Assembly (NCBI GenBank): GCA_002427745.1
Contig: DIYF01000022.1
Span: 1 to 48,364 of the forward strand
Direction of reading: 5' to 3'
Origin: Roseivirga sp. UBA6061
GTDB taxonomy: Bacteria > Bacteroidota > Bacteroidia > Cytophagales > Cyclobacteriaceae
Length of the DNA: 48,364 nt
Part shown: positions 1-9,132 of the stretch, one piece after another
How positions within the stretch are numbered: position 1 is the stretch's first letter
Layout of the letters: every line of letters begins with the position of its first letter
The notes under the pieces: model-generated
What the model was told of the DNA's origin: nothing
Database searches by the model: none
What the model saw: only the letters and a program-made list of their open reading frames with translations
Position numbers and translations under genes: made by a program

Positions 1-1
1 C

Positions 2-133
2 GAAGGAGAAGCCATAATCGATTTCTATACACCCGATCAAAGTGGTTATGTGACAATAGATATCCAGGGGCTTTCACTGACCGGAAATACCGGTGTTGGC
101 AGCTCAGGCTTTTCTATCCGGTCAGATTTCTGA
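2..133 (+). CDS. C-terminal tail of a plug/MG-type surface protein (5' truncated by window edge)
   Basis: The frame open from base 2 encodes 43 residues before TGA at 131-133. They match the last residues of the downstream genes: a GEA-I-FYTPD segment, then an IDIQGLSLTG-like segment, which is the final macroglobulin-like strand region (compare FYNSDD...VVLEGISLDG at the end of the next gene). It is therefore the end of a further member of the tandem family that follows, and the array extends beyond the left edge. The body of the protein, including any plug domain, is outside the window, so its full architecture (C module alone or N+C fusion) cannot be told. Confidence 0.8.
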   Translation, partial: EGEAIIDFYTPDQSGYVTIDIQGLSLTGNTGVGSSGFSIRSDF

Positions 134-252
134 AGCGCCAAACCACCCTAAATCCTCTTTACAAGCGCCAAATTCAGTCGTTTACTTAAAAAAGACAGTT
201 TAATAGGTCACCATTGACAAGGATTGCGTTATAGGTCTACAAACCGAAAAAC

Positions 253-3200
253 ATGAACTACTTAAGACAGCTCTCCACTCTGCTCTTTCTATCTCTTTTG
301 CCTCTGATGGCTCACGGCCAGTCGAAGGTCAAAGGAGCGGTCATTGACTACAATACCCAAAAGGGCATAGGTGATTGTAACGTTTATATTTCAGGTACCT
401 CCAAAGGATCCTTTACTAATGCCAAAGGATTCTTCGAGATCAATGATGTACCCGATGGTATTTACGAACTGGTTTTCTCACACGTCAACTACAAGGCTCA
501 TGTGGAGATCATCGAAGTCAAAGGAAAGGACGTCTCCATAAAAACAAGCCTGATCGTCAACCCTACCTCGCTGAATTCAGTAGTGGTAACCAATGAAAAA
601 GACAGAGCCGCCAGACGAAGAGCACTTAAGAAATTCAAAGACTTCTTTTTCGGAAAGCAGTACCTGGAGGCCAATATTCAGATTAAAAATGAAAACATCA
701 TCGACCTGTCCAAAGAAGAAGATGGCATCATTAAGTCTAAAAACCCTTATGTACTCAGAGTAGAAAACAACTATCTGGGCTATGACCTGGAGTACTATGT
801 AAAGGAGTTTTTGCTCAGCAGCGGTAACAACATGGTACTGGGCTTTCCTAAGTTCAACGCCAAAGACTCTCAGAACCCTACACAAGACCTGAACTGGATG
901 GAAAACCGCCAGCGTGCCTACAATGGGTCACTCAGGCATTTCTTTGCCGCTTTGCTCAGCGGTAAACTGGAAGAAAGTGGTTTTGAGGCTTTCCTCACCC
1001 GCGATGATCCGGAAGTGCTTGAAGACGAAAATGTAGAATACTTTAAAGAAAAACTGGAGCAGAAAGTACTCATTGATTCCAAAAACCTCCCCCTTAGTAT
1101 TACCATCAACGATACTGAGTTTGAAAACATCAAAGAAATCAACTTTGCACAGATAGTAGAAGTCAACTACACCAAAGAGTTTGGCAAAGTAGGCGGCTAT
1201 CAGAACTCCAAGTTCAAGATGGTCAAAGACTATATCTATGTCTATACCAATGGTGTGGTCGTCAACCCTTCGGCCATCAAACTCTTCGGTCAGTGGGCCG
1301 ATGAAGGTACGTACGAGCTTCTGCCCTACGACTTCGTGAGTAATGATACCCTAGTGCTGGAAGACAATGCCGAGCGTCAGAAGCGACTGGCACAACTCAA
1401 TAAACTGGCAGAAGAGCAACCTATTGAAAAGGTCTATGTGCATACCAATCGCTCTGACTATTATCCGGATGAGACCATCTGGTTCAAGGCTTATGCCGTG
1501 GCAGGCCCGTTGCATCAGCCTTCACCGCTCAGTCATAACATCTATGTAGACCTGCTTGACCCGGATCAGAAAGTACTGAAACAGCTCATGCTTATCAATG
1601 ATCAGGGCTTTGCTCATGGCTCCATAGAACTCGCAAAGACACTCAAAGAAGGCAAATATGTGCTTCAGGCTTACACACAAAGCATGAAAGGAGAAGATCC
1701 AGAATACTTCTTCAGAAAAGAAATTAAGGTAAACAGCATCAGAGGGGCTACTGATGAGATACAAAAAGCAGAAGATATCGACCTGCAGTTCTTCCCTGAG
1801 GGGGGCCACCTGGTAGAAACAGTCTCATCCACTGTGGCTTTCAAAGCAATTGATGAGCATGGTATGCCGGTAGCCGTCAATGGCAGGGTATTCAAAGCCT
1901 CCGGTCAGGAAGTAACCAGGCTCTTTGCGAGACATGATGGCATGGGTACCTTCCCGCTTACTCCGGCACCGGGTGAACAGTACTATGTACAACTACAATC
2001 GGGTGAAAAATTCGAATTGCCGATAGCCGAGCCCAGCGGAGTGACCCTGGAGGTGGATAACATCAGCAGTGAAGAAAACATGACGATCACGGTCAAAAAG
2101 AATGATAGAACCAAAGCCGAGGACCTCTTCCTCATCGGGCATGCCCGCGGCTGGCTCAACTACACCGCCTCGGTGGATTTCCAGGGCAATGAAGCCCGGA
2201 TTACCGTTCCGAAAAGCACATTCCGTGGAGGTATTAATCACCTGACACTATTCGACAAAAAGGGTAATCCATTATCAGAACGCCTGTTTTACAGCCGTGG
2301 CGAGTCTACGCTCAACATCGCAATGGAGACAGATAAGGAAAGCTACAAAGCACGAGAAATGACCACCCTCAAAATCAAAGTAACTGATCAGGGCGGGGCT
2401 CCGGTAGAAGGCAACTTTTCACTCACCGCCTTCAACACAGACAGGGTCTTTTACACGGATGCCAACGACAACATTGTCTCCAACCTGCTGCTCAACTCGG
2501 ATATTAAAGGCTACCTCCATCACCCGGCCTATTATTTCGAGTCTGTTTCTGCCGCCAAAGACCGGAACCTGGACCTCGTTATGATGACACACGGCTGGTC
2601 CCGATTCAGCTGGGAGGAGCTGGAGTCTATGATTGAAAACCCCACTGAATATGACTATGGTCAGCGCATCGATATCAGAGGACGTATGCTGGTAGAAGGT
2701 AGTAAGAAGCCAATCAAAAACGGCAGTGTCACCTACATCAACAACGCTTCTCAGAACCCTGAGACCCTGGTGGCCACTACCGACAGAAAAGGGGAGTTTG
2801 TCATAGAAGATGCCACTCCTTTTGAGAACCTGGCTTTTCTGCTCAGGGGACAGACAAGCAAAAAAGGAAAGAGTGTTGAATTTCAGGTAGACCCTGAAAA
2901 AAGGGAAATCCCTACCATTCCACTGTTCAATGAAGTGACCCTGCAAAATCCTCCGGAGGCATCTGAGGATGACCTGGCTTTTGACCCCAATGAAGGAGGA
3001 ACGTTGAGCAGTTCACCTACCGTTACACCCTTTCTGGCCAAAGACAACAAAGACTACCTCAGTACTTTGCAAATTCTGGAAACGGTGGTAGTAGAAGCTG
3101 AAAAAGAAGAACCCAAAAGACTCTCTCTTTATGGGGCGCCATCCCTGTCGGTGGATGTAGCCAGTGTAGTAAAAAACTATAATGGTACCAACGTGCTCAA

Positions 3201-3834
3201 ATTCATCAAAGGCAGGCTTCCCGGAGTGTTGATTACCGATAATGACCTCGCCTCAACTATAGAAATTCGCTCTGTATCAACCAATACGGCCAGCCTGGCA
3301 CCAGACCCCGGAGCTGATGGTGATTCCGGTTTTCAGTCCCTTACCAGCGTAATTGATGCGAACCCGGATAACCCTTTGCTGTTTCTGGATAACGTACCGG
3401 TTACACTCCAGGTAATTGTAAGCCTCCCGGCTAATATCATTGAGCGTGTTGAGGTATTCAAGGGACCAGATGCTGTGGCTTTCGGATCAAATGGCGCTAA
3501 TGGAGCCATCATGTTCTTTACCAAGCCGGGTATATCTGCCCTTAATTACATCAAGACCAAAGGTATCCAGGCATTCACAGTAGACGGCTATCATGTACCA
3601 AAGGATTTTTACGTGCCTAAATATGATGCCAGCTATCAGGAAACCGGAGTACCTGACTATCGAATTGCCATTCACTGGGAGCCGATCGTCAAAACCAACA
3701 AGGAAGGAGAAGCAGTCATTGCCTTCTATAATTCTGATGACCTGAATACCATTAAAGTGGTCTTAGAGGGCATTTCACTGGATGGTCTGCCCGGAGTGGG
3801 TAGCTATCAATACCAGGTTATCAACAGGCAATAA
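253..3834 (+). CDS. Exported N+C fusion protein: CarboxypepD_reg-like, MG2-like and barrel-less TonB plug domains
   Basis: The protein has 1193 aa and starts at ATG. A signal peptide (about 1-23, ending HGQ) is followed by a CarboxypepD_reg-like beta-sandwich (about 25-112, with C42 in a DCNVYISGTSKG strand). Next is a conserved region (about 115-360) with motifs W-ENRQRAYNGSLRHFF and FEAFLTRDDPE. From about residue 389 (EKVYVHTN, then YPDETIWFKAY) an MG2-like macroglobulin domain begins, followed by further MG-type repeats (FFPEGGHLVE; MMTHGWSRF). A TonB plug domain lies at about 960-1098 (FIKGRLPGV, FLDNVPVT, ERVEVFKGPDA). A C-terminal MG-like domain ends it (HWEPIVKTNKEGEAVIAFY). No beta barrel follows the plug, so this is not a TonB-dependent receptor. 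It is probably periplasmic or outer-membrane associated. The next gene is 92 bp away and has the same architecture. The function is unknown. Confidence 0.9.
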   Translation: MNYLRQLSTLLFLSLLPLMAHGQSKVKGAVIDYNTQKGIGDCNVYISGTSKGSFTNAKGFFEINDVPDGIYELVFSHVNYKAHVEIIEVKGKDVSIKTSLIVNPTSLNSVVVTNEKDRAARRRALKKFKDFFFGKQYLEANIQIKNENIIDLSKEEDGIIKSKNPYVLRVENNYLGYDLEYYVKEFLLSSGNNMVLGFPKFNAKDSQNPTQDLNWMENRQRAYNGSLRHFFAALLSGKLEESGFEAFLTRDDPEVLEDENVEYFKEKLEQKVLIDSKNLPLSITINDTEFENIKEINFAQIVEVNYTKEFGKVGGYQNSKFKMVKDYIYVYTNGVVVNPSAIKLFGQWADEGTYELLPYDFVSNDTLVLEDNAERQKRLAQLNKLAEEQPIEKVYVHTNRSDYYPDETIWFKAYAVAGPLHQPSPLSHNIYVDLLDPDQKVLKQLMLINDQGFAHGSIELAKTLKEGKYVLQAYTQSMKGEDPEYFFRKEIKVNSIRGATDEIQKAEDIDLQFFPEGGHLVETVSSTVAFKAIDEHGMPVAVNGRVFKASGQEVTRLFARHDGMGTFPLTPAPGEQYYVQLQSGEKFELPIAEPSGVTLEVDNISSEENMTITVKKNDRTKAEDLFLIGHARGWLNYTASVDFQGNEARITVPKSTFRGGINHLTLFDKKGNPLSERLFYSRGESTLNIAMETDKESYKAREMTTLKIKVTDQGGAPVEGNFSLTAFNTDRVFYTDANDNIVSNLLLNSDIKGYLHHPAYYFESVSAAKDRNLDLVMMTHGWSRFSWEELESMIENPTEYDYGQRIDIRGRMLVEGSKKPIKNGSVTYINNASQNPETLVATTDRKGEFVIEDATPFENLAFLLRGQTSKKGKSVEFQVDPEKREIPTIPLFNEVTLQNPPEASEDDLAFDPNEGGTLSSSPTVTPFLAKDNKDYLSTLQILETVVVEAEKEEPKRLSLYGAPSLSVDVASVVKNYNGTNVLKFIKGRLPGVLITDNDLASTIEIRSVSTNTASLAPDPGADGDSGFQSLTSVIDANPDNPLLFLDNVPVTLQVIVSLPANIIERVEVFKGPDAVAFGSNGANGAIMFFTKPGISALNYIKTKGIQAFTVDGYHVPKDFYVPKYDASYQETGVPDYRIAIHWEPIVKTNKEGEAVIAFYNSDDLNTIKVVLEGISLDGLPGVGSYQYQVINRQ

Positions 3835-3926
3835 TAAACCACCGTACCTTTTCAACTGTTCCCTTATCACCGAATCGCGTTTGCTTAGGTGTTAGGTGTT
3901 AACTTCGTAATTAATTTAAGAAGCTT

Positions 3927-6900
3927 TTGAAAAAGTACTTCTACATACTCGCGGGTCTGCTTTTTGCGTATGCCCAACTCATTGGCCAGAACAGCAACAG
4001 AAGTACCATCAGTGGCAAGGTGATTGATGCCCAGACCAAACAACCGATTGCCGGCTGTTATGTATACCTGTCTGGCTATACCAAGGGCATCACTACCAAT
4101 AGCACTGGAGCTTTCAGGCTTAACAATGTTCCCGGAGGTGTATATGAGCTCGTACTCTCCCATGTCTCTTATCAAAAACATATTGAAGTAATAGAGGTCA
4201 ATAACAAGCCTGTCAACCTTGAGGTAAGGCTTGGTGAAACCACTACCACCCTGGAAACAGTCTATGTTACCAACGTGAAAGACCTGAGTCAGCGCAGACG
4301 CAATCTCAAGAAGTTCAAGGAGTTCTTTTTTGGTGAGGATTACCGTGTTAGTCATATCCGCATAGAGAACGAGCAGGACATAGAGCTTACCAAAACCTCG
4401 GCAGGCATCATCCAGTCTACTCATGATTATACCCTCAACATTGACAATGACTACCTGGGCTATAAGATCAGCTATTACCTCAAAGATTTACTGATGAGCA
4501 AGCCTACCAATATGGTCCTGGGCTTCCCCAAATTCACCCCTAAACCAACCAATAGTCCGGCAGAAGACCTTTACTGGACAGAAAATCGTCAGCGCGTTTT
4601 CAACGGGTCAATCAGGCACTTCTTCAAATCTCTCATTGCCAAAGAGCTTGAGGAGGAAGGCTTTGAAGCTTATCTGACCCGAAAAGATCCTGAAGAGGAA
4701 TCAAATGACTTCTACAAAGACACAGAAGAAAGGAAGTTGCCATTAGATGATGAAGATTTACCAATGAACTTCACCGTTGAAGATACCGGCAACCCCAATA
4801 TCAAACGCATCAACTTTGGCGAGATCATAGATGTGAGCTACGGCAAAGAGTTTGTTAAAAACGGGGGCTTCCAAAACTCCAAGGTCAAACTGCTGGAAGA
4901 CTATGTCTATGTTTTTGACAATGGTGTTGTCGTCAATCCTTCCGCGATCAAACTCTTCGGTCAATGGAGTAAGGAAGGTATGTATCAGATGCTGCCCTTT
5001 GATTATGTCAGTAATGACACCCTGGTGCTCAAAGATAATCTGGCTCAGGTAAACCTGCTCAATGATGTAAAACGACATACAGAAGAAATGCCTGTAGAGA
5101 AAATATATATTCACTCACAGAGCAATGACTTCTTTCCCGGAGAAACCATCTGGTATAAAACCTATCTCATGGCAGGTCCCAATCATCAGCCCTCTCCCCT
5201 TAGCCAGAATATACATGTAGAGCTTATCGATGGAGATTCGGTAATTCTGAGCCATATACTTAGAGCTGAAAACGGAATGGCCGCGGGCAGTATGGAAGTA
5301 CCTGAGCTGATCAAACCCGGTAAATACACCCTTCGTGCCTATACCAGCTGGATGCGCAACCAACCACAGGATTACTTCTTCAGAAAGCTTATTCAGGTGC
5401 ATCATGAAGAAACAGAGGTGATCAGTGCTGACCCGACTCCCGCTACTGACATGAAAGAGATTGACCTGCAGTTTTTCCCTGAAGGAGGACAGCTGATTAC
5501 CGGTATTCCACAAAAAGTAGCCTTCAAAGCCATCGACAAAAACGGTCTGCCCGTAAGCGTCTCCGGGGTAATAGAAGACAGCCGCGGTGACTTGTTTTTG
5601 AAGTTTCAATCTTCACATGACGGCATGGGAATGGTCGAGTTCATCCCTACTGCGGGTACCACCTACACAGCTCGGCTTGACAGAACAGACTTTCAGAAGC
5701 AGCTTGGCTTACAGGCAGTAGAAGGAGTAACCTTCTCAGTAGACAACCTCTACAATGATGAAAGTGCCATACTCAAGATCAGGTCTTCTGATGCAGGATC
5801 AAACGCATCTATGTTCCTGATTTCTCAGACCAGAGGCTGGGTAAGCTATACCCTGCAATTCGATTTAGAGAATGGAGAAAAAACCCTGGCAGTACCCAAG
5901 TCACTCCTGGCTGCAGGTATTGTCCAGTTTACCATTTTCACACAGGAAGGTATCCCACTGGCAGAGAGACTCATTTTTAATGAAAAGGATGATGTACTGA
6001 ATATCAATGTGGATGCCAGCCAGACCGTGGTAAGTGCACGGGGAAAAACTGAGTTGGTGGTGAAGGTGACCGACCAGGATGGGAATCCGGTTTCCGGTAG
6101 TTTCTCTATGGCCGCACTGCATGAAGTCAACATCCCCGGTGAAACCCAGTCTCAACATATTGACTCCTACCTCTTATTGTCTTCAGACCTGAAAGGCTAC
6201 ATACATAATCCCGAATATTACTTCGATGACAATAATCCATCGCGTCTTGAGCATCTGGATCTTGTTATGAGAACAAACGGGTGGACCCGTATCCGTTGGG
6301 AAAAGCTACAGGAAGGCCTCGCTTCAGAACCGGCCTTTGGTATTGAGCAGGGCATTGACGTAAATGGCAGATTAAAGATCCAGGGAAGGAAAAAAGGCGT
6401 AAGAAACGGGTCAGTCACCTCTATTAACAATAAAGGGCAGGATGCTACAGCCGTTGTGGCTATCACGGACAGAAAGGGGTATTTCAACCTTAAGGGTGTT
6501 AATCCGCAGGACAATGCCAAAGTGATGCTGAAAGGATTGAGCCAGAAAGGCAACAAGAAGGTAAGCTTTGAAATAGACACTTCATATCAGGCGGTTCCAG
6601 TCGATACGAGATTCAATGCCAGACTCTACAGCGCATTCAATGCCAGTTACTTTTTAGCAGGTGCAGGACTCAACAAGTATCAGTCCAACAAACGACTGAT
6701 GCAGGCCAATGCGGATTTGAACTATGAGGCCTCTGCAGATTCTACAAAAACCCTGGGAGTGAGAGAGTCTCTCTATGGAAGCCCTTCCTACTCTGTCAAA
6801 TTTGAAGAACTCACCAGGGGCAACAAAAGTGGCAATGTGTTTCAGTATCTGAACGGACGTGTTCCGGGGCTCATCATGACGAGCGATGGTCCTATTATCA

Positions 6901-7415
6901 GAGGTACCACAGCAAACCCGTTTGGCAACGAAGCAGACAGTACCGCAACGGACAACGGCATTCCACTGATCTACCTTGATAACACACTGGTAGATAAAGG
7001 AGCTATGACGGCCATCCCCGTAGATGCCATTGAAAGGCTGGAAGTATTCAAAGGACCGGACGCACTTATACTTGGTATGGGAGCTCAGGCAGGTGCTCTG
7101 CTCTTTTTCTCTAAAATCGGTACCGAACTGCCCGAACTGACCTCCAATGGTCTTGTCAGCTTCAAAATGAAAGGTTACCACATGGCCCGTGATTTTTATG
7201 TCCCCGCTTATGATCAGGACCTCAAATTTGCCCCGGATCACAGAAAAACCATCTTCTGGGAACCACACCTGGTTACGGATGAAAATGGCCTGGCCACCAT
7301 ATCATACTTCAACACGGACTATCCGGGAGAAGTAATTGTGAATATCGAAGGGCTTTCATTCAGCGGTCTACCCGGCCATACGAGCTACAGATACTCAGTT
7401 AATATCAAAGAATAG
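3927..7415 (+). CDS. Second exported N+C fusion protein (CarboxypepD_reg-like, MG2-like, plug)
   Basis: The protein has 1162 aa and is a paralogue of the preceding gene over its whole length. The start is TTG: an in-frame TAA lies at 3912-3914 and no ATG or GTG occurs between it and the signal peptide (KKYFYILAGLL...LIGQ), so TTG is the only sensible start. CarboxypepD_reg-like domain about 25-112 with C44 (AGCYVYLSGYTKG); N-module signature ENRQRVFNGSIRHFF; MG2-like start EKIYIHSQ...ETIWYKTY; PEGGQ segment; plug domain about 930-1070 (YLNGRVPGL, IYLDNTLVD, ERLEVFKGPDA); final MG-like domain (FWEPHLVTDENGLATISY). No beta barrel. It presumably arose by tandem duplication of an already fused gene, because the N/C junction is at the same place as in the previous gene. 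Confidence 0.88.
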   Translation: MKKYFYILAGLLFAYAQLIGQNSNRSTISGKVIDAQTKQPIAGCYVYLSGYTKGITTNSTGAFRLNNVPGGVYELVLSHVSYQKHIEVIEVNNKPVNLEVRLGETTTTLETVYVTNVKDLSQRRRNLKKFKEFFFGEDYRVSHIRIENEQDIELTKTSAGIIQSTHDYTLNIDNDYLGYKISYYLKDLLMSKPTNMVLGFPKFTPKPTNSPAEDLYWTENRQRVFNGSIRHFFKSLIAKELEEEGFEAYLTRKDPEEESNDFYKDTEERKLPLDDEDLPMNFTVEDTGNPNIKRINFGEIIDVSYGKEFVKNGGFQNSKVKLLEDYVYVFDNGVVVNPSAIKLFGQWSKEGMYQMLPFDYVSNDTLVLKDNLAQVNLLNDVKRHTEEMPVEKIYIHSQSNDFFPGETIWYKTYLMAGPNHQPSPLSQNIHVELIDGDSVILSHILRAENGMAAGSMEVPELIKPGKYTLRAYTSWMRNQPQDYFFRKLIQVHHEETEVISADPTPATDMKEIDLQFFPEGGQLITGIPQKVAFKAIDKNGLPVSVSGVIEDSRGDLFLKFQSSHDGMGMVEFIPTAGTTYTARLDRTDFQKQLGLQAVEGVTFSVDNLYNDESAILKIRSSDAGSNASMFLISQTRGWVSYTLQFDLENGEKTLAVPKSLLAAGIVQFTIFTQEGIPLAERLIFNEKDDVLNINVDASQTVVSARGKTELVVKVTDQDGNPVSGSFSMAALHEVNIPGETQSQHIDSYLLLSSDLKGYIHNPEYYFDDNNPSRLEHLDLVMRTNGWTRIRWEKLQEGLASEPAFGIEQGIDVNGRLKIQGRKKGVRNGSVTSINNKGQDATAVVAITDRKGYFNLKGVNPQDNAKVMLKGLSQKGNKKVSFEIDTSYQAVPVDTRFNARLYSAFNASYFLAGAGLNKYQSNKRLMQANADLNYEASADSTKTLGVRESLYGSPSYSVKFEELTRGNKSGNVFQYLNGRVPGLIMTSDGPIIRGTTANPFGNEADSTATDNGIPLIYLDNTLVDKGAMTAIPVDAIERLEVFKGPDALILGMGAQAGALLFFSKIGTELPELTSNGLVSFKMKGYHMARDFYVPAYDQDLKFAPDHRKTIFWEPHLVTDENGLATISYFNTDYPGEVIVNIEGLSFSGLPGHTSYRYSVNIKE

Positions 7416-7461
7416 CGATACTTGTGAGGTGAACCATTAACTTCACCGCTTTCTATAAAAC

Positions 7462-7890
7462 ATGAGTCGCATTAAGTTAAAAATACCGAACACCCTGCTT
7501 TTCAGTACAGAAATCACCGTACGCATTTCCGATATCAACTATGGTAATCACCTGGGTAATGAAATGATTTTGAGCTTCATGCAGGAAACCCGGCTGAGAT
7601 TCTTTCAGTCATTGGGCTATCGCGATGAGCTTAATATTGAAGGAATCGGTACGATCCAGGCAGATGCCGCTATTGAATACAGAGGTGAGAGCTTTCACGG
7701 AGATGTGATTAAATGCTCTCTCTTTCTGGGAGATCTGGGTAGACGAAGCATTGACTTCTATTACGTACTGGAAAATGTAGATAACTCCAGGCTCATTGCC
7801 CGAGGCAAAACCGGCATCGCCTTTTACGATTACAAGCTTAAAACGACCGTCAGTATACCACCGGCACTATTGGAAAAAGTGCAGCGATAA
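7462..7890 (+). CDS. Acyl-CoA thioesterase, hotdog fold (4HBT/YbgC-like)
   Basis: The protein has 142 aa, the usual length for a single hotdog domain. The signature is the N-terminal RISDINYGNHLGN segment, where D24 sits where 4-hydroxybenzoyl-CoA thioesterase/YbgC-type enzymes have the catalytic Asp. It is followed by a hydrophobic helix (MILSFMQETRLRFFQ) and an IEYRGES-type strand. Such enzymes hydrolyse acyl-CoA thioesters in the cytoplasm; the substrate cannot be told from sequence. It has no signal peptide, unlike its neighbours. It lies 46 bp after a fusion gene and 26 bp before an N-module gene, so it may be cotranscribed with the surface-protein array, but no functional link is evident. 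Confidence 0.85.
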   Translation: MSRIKLKIPNTLLFSTEITVRISDINYGNHLGNEMILSFMQETRLRFFQSLGYRDELNIEGIGTIQADAAIEYRGESFHGDVIKCSLFLGDLGRRSIDFYYVLENVDNSRLIARGKTGIAFYDYKLKTTVSIPPALLEKVQR

Positions 7891-7916
7891 GTTAAATTAA
7901 TAGGCAAAGCAACCGT

Positions 7917-9002
7917 GTGTACAAAAGCTTAGTTCCTATCCTCACTTTCTTTCTGCTATGCCTGCATCTCAACAGTAGGGCACAACATAGGGTATCAGGG
8001 CAGGTTTTCGATATTTCTACCCTGAAGCCTGTCGAACTGTGCAATGTATACATTGTTGGGACCACCCTGGGAGCCAGTACCGATAGTTCAGGTTTTTTCA
8101 CTTTTAATCTGCCTGATTCCGGAGAATATGAGCTTGTCTACTCTCATGTAGGCTACCTGCCTCAGCTCGTAAGCTTTAAAGCGAATGCCGATTCTGTTAC
8201 ACTCGATCCCATGCCCCTCGACCCTGCTGCCACCACAGTAGAAGATGTAGTTATAACCGGTAAAAAGGACAGGAAATGGCAACGACAGTACGACCGGTTT
8301 CTTAAATACATCATGGGTACCCATTTCAGAGAAGCCCAGGTAGAAATTCTGAACCCCTATGCGGTAGAGTTTAAAAATGGAGGAAAAGGTATGCTCACGG
8401 AAGCACAGCCCTTTACACTTAACATGAAGAACAGCTATACTGGCTACGAAATACACTTTCTGGTACAAAGGCTTTTTCTGAGCAAGAGCAACCAGTTCAT
8501 GGTAGGTTACCCGGGTTTTTCTCCCCTGACCAGTGATTCTGAAGAACAGACCATGACCTGGGAAAAGAACCGGGAGAAAGCTTACCAGGGTTCTTTAAGG
8601 CATATTTTCAAATCCATATTAACCAATCAGCTGGAGCACGATGGCTTCGAAGCCCAGCTTACAGAAAAGAACCCTGCCAGATTCCAGGGGGCAGCTTCCA
8701 AAATACTACCTATTGAAGTTGACAATACCATAAACCTCAACAGGGAAAATCTCTTTAAATACATCAAGGTAAGTAATACAGACAACCCCAATATCAAGAA
8801 CATTGCCTTTAAGGAGCTTTTGAAAATCACCTTCACCAAAGAAAATGATACCTACGGACGACCGCAACAAACCCTGATTGACGCCATCGAAGGGGAATTC
8901 TTAGTGTACACCAATGGTATTCCTGTAAACCCTACCACCCTGAAGCTCTATGGCTACCTGGCCTCCGAGGGATTATATGAAATGCTTCCCTTTGATTATT
9001 GA
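7917..9002 (+). CDS. Stand-alone N module: exported CarboxypepD_reg-like domain protein
   Basis: The protein has 361 aa. The start is GTG: an in-frame stop (TAA 7893-7895) precedes it and the signal peptide (MYKSLVPILTFFLLCLH...AQ) follows directly. It has a CarboxypepD_reg-like domain at about 25-110 with C42 (ELCNVYIVGTTLG), then the conserved N-module region (W-KNREKAYQGSLRHIF, DGFEAQLTEKNP). It ends with YEMLPFDY, precisely where the two large fusion genes read through into an MG2-like domain (there YELLPYDFVSND). It is thus a complete N module without C module, not an obviously broken gene: the stop is clean and no C-module remnant follows in the 130 bp before the next gene. Role unknown; probably periplasmic. 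Confidence 0.85.
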   Translation: MYKSLVPILTFFLLCLHLNSRAQHRVSGQVFDISTLKPVELCNVYIVGTTLGASTDSSGFFTFNLPDSGEYELVYSHVGYLPQLVSFKANADSVTLDPMPLDPAATTVEDVVITGKKDRKWQRQYDRFLKYIMGTHFREAQVEILNPYAVEFKNGGKGMLTEAQPFTLNMKNSYTGYEIHFLVQRLFLSKSNQFMVGYPGFSPLTSDSEEQTMTWEKNREKAYQGSLRHIFKSILTNQLEHDGFEAQLTEKNPARFQGAASKILPIEVDNTINLNRENLFKYIKVSNTDNPNIKNIAFKELLKITFTKENDTYGRPQQTLIDAIEGEFLVYTNGIPVNPTTLKLYGYLASEGLYEMLPFDY

Positions 9003-9132
9003 CCCACTTCAACTTTCTCACCTTCTCTGGTCGACAGCTTTAACAGGCTTTGTTTAAGAAATGTTGGTATGCACTACTAAGTGTATCACATCAGTGAATT
9101 GTCGTTTGTAAAGAGCTGCTACCTGAGAAACT

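Noticed and set aside
6654..7268. Long minus-strand reading frame of 204 codons inside the second fusion gene
   Set aside because: It is antisense to a clearly coding region, has no recognisable domain, and its composition follows from the codon pattern of the sense gene.
7428..7447. Inverted repeat GGTGAA/TTCACC between the second fusion gene and the thioesterase gene
   Set aside because: Six-bp arms with an 8-nt loop and no U-tract are too weak to call a terminator or operator.
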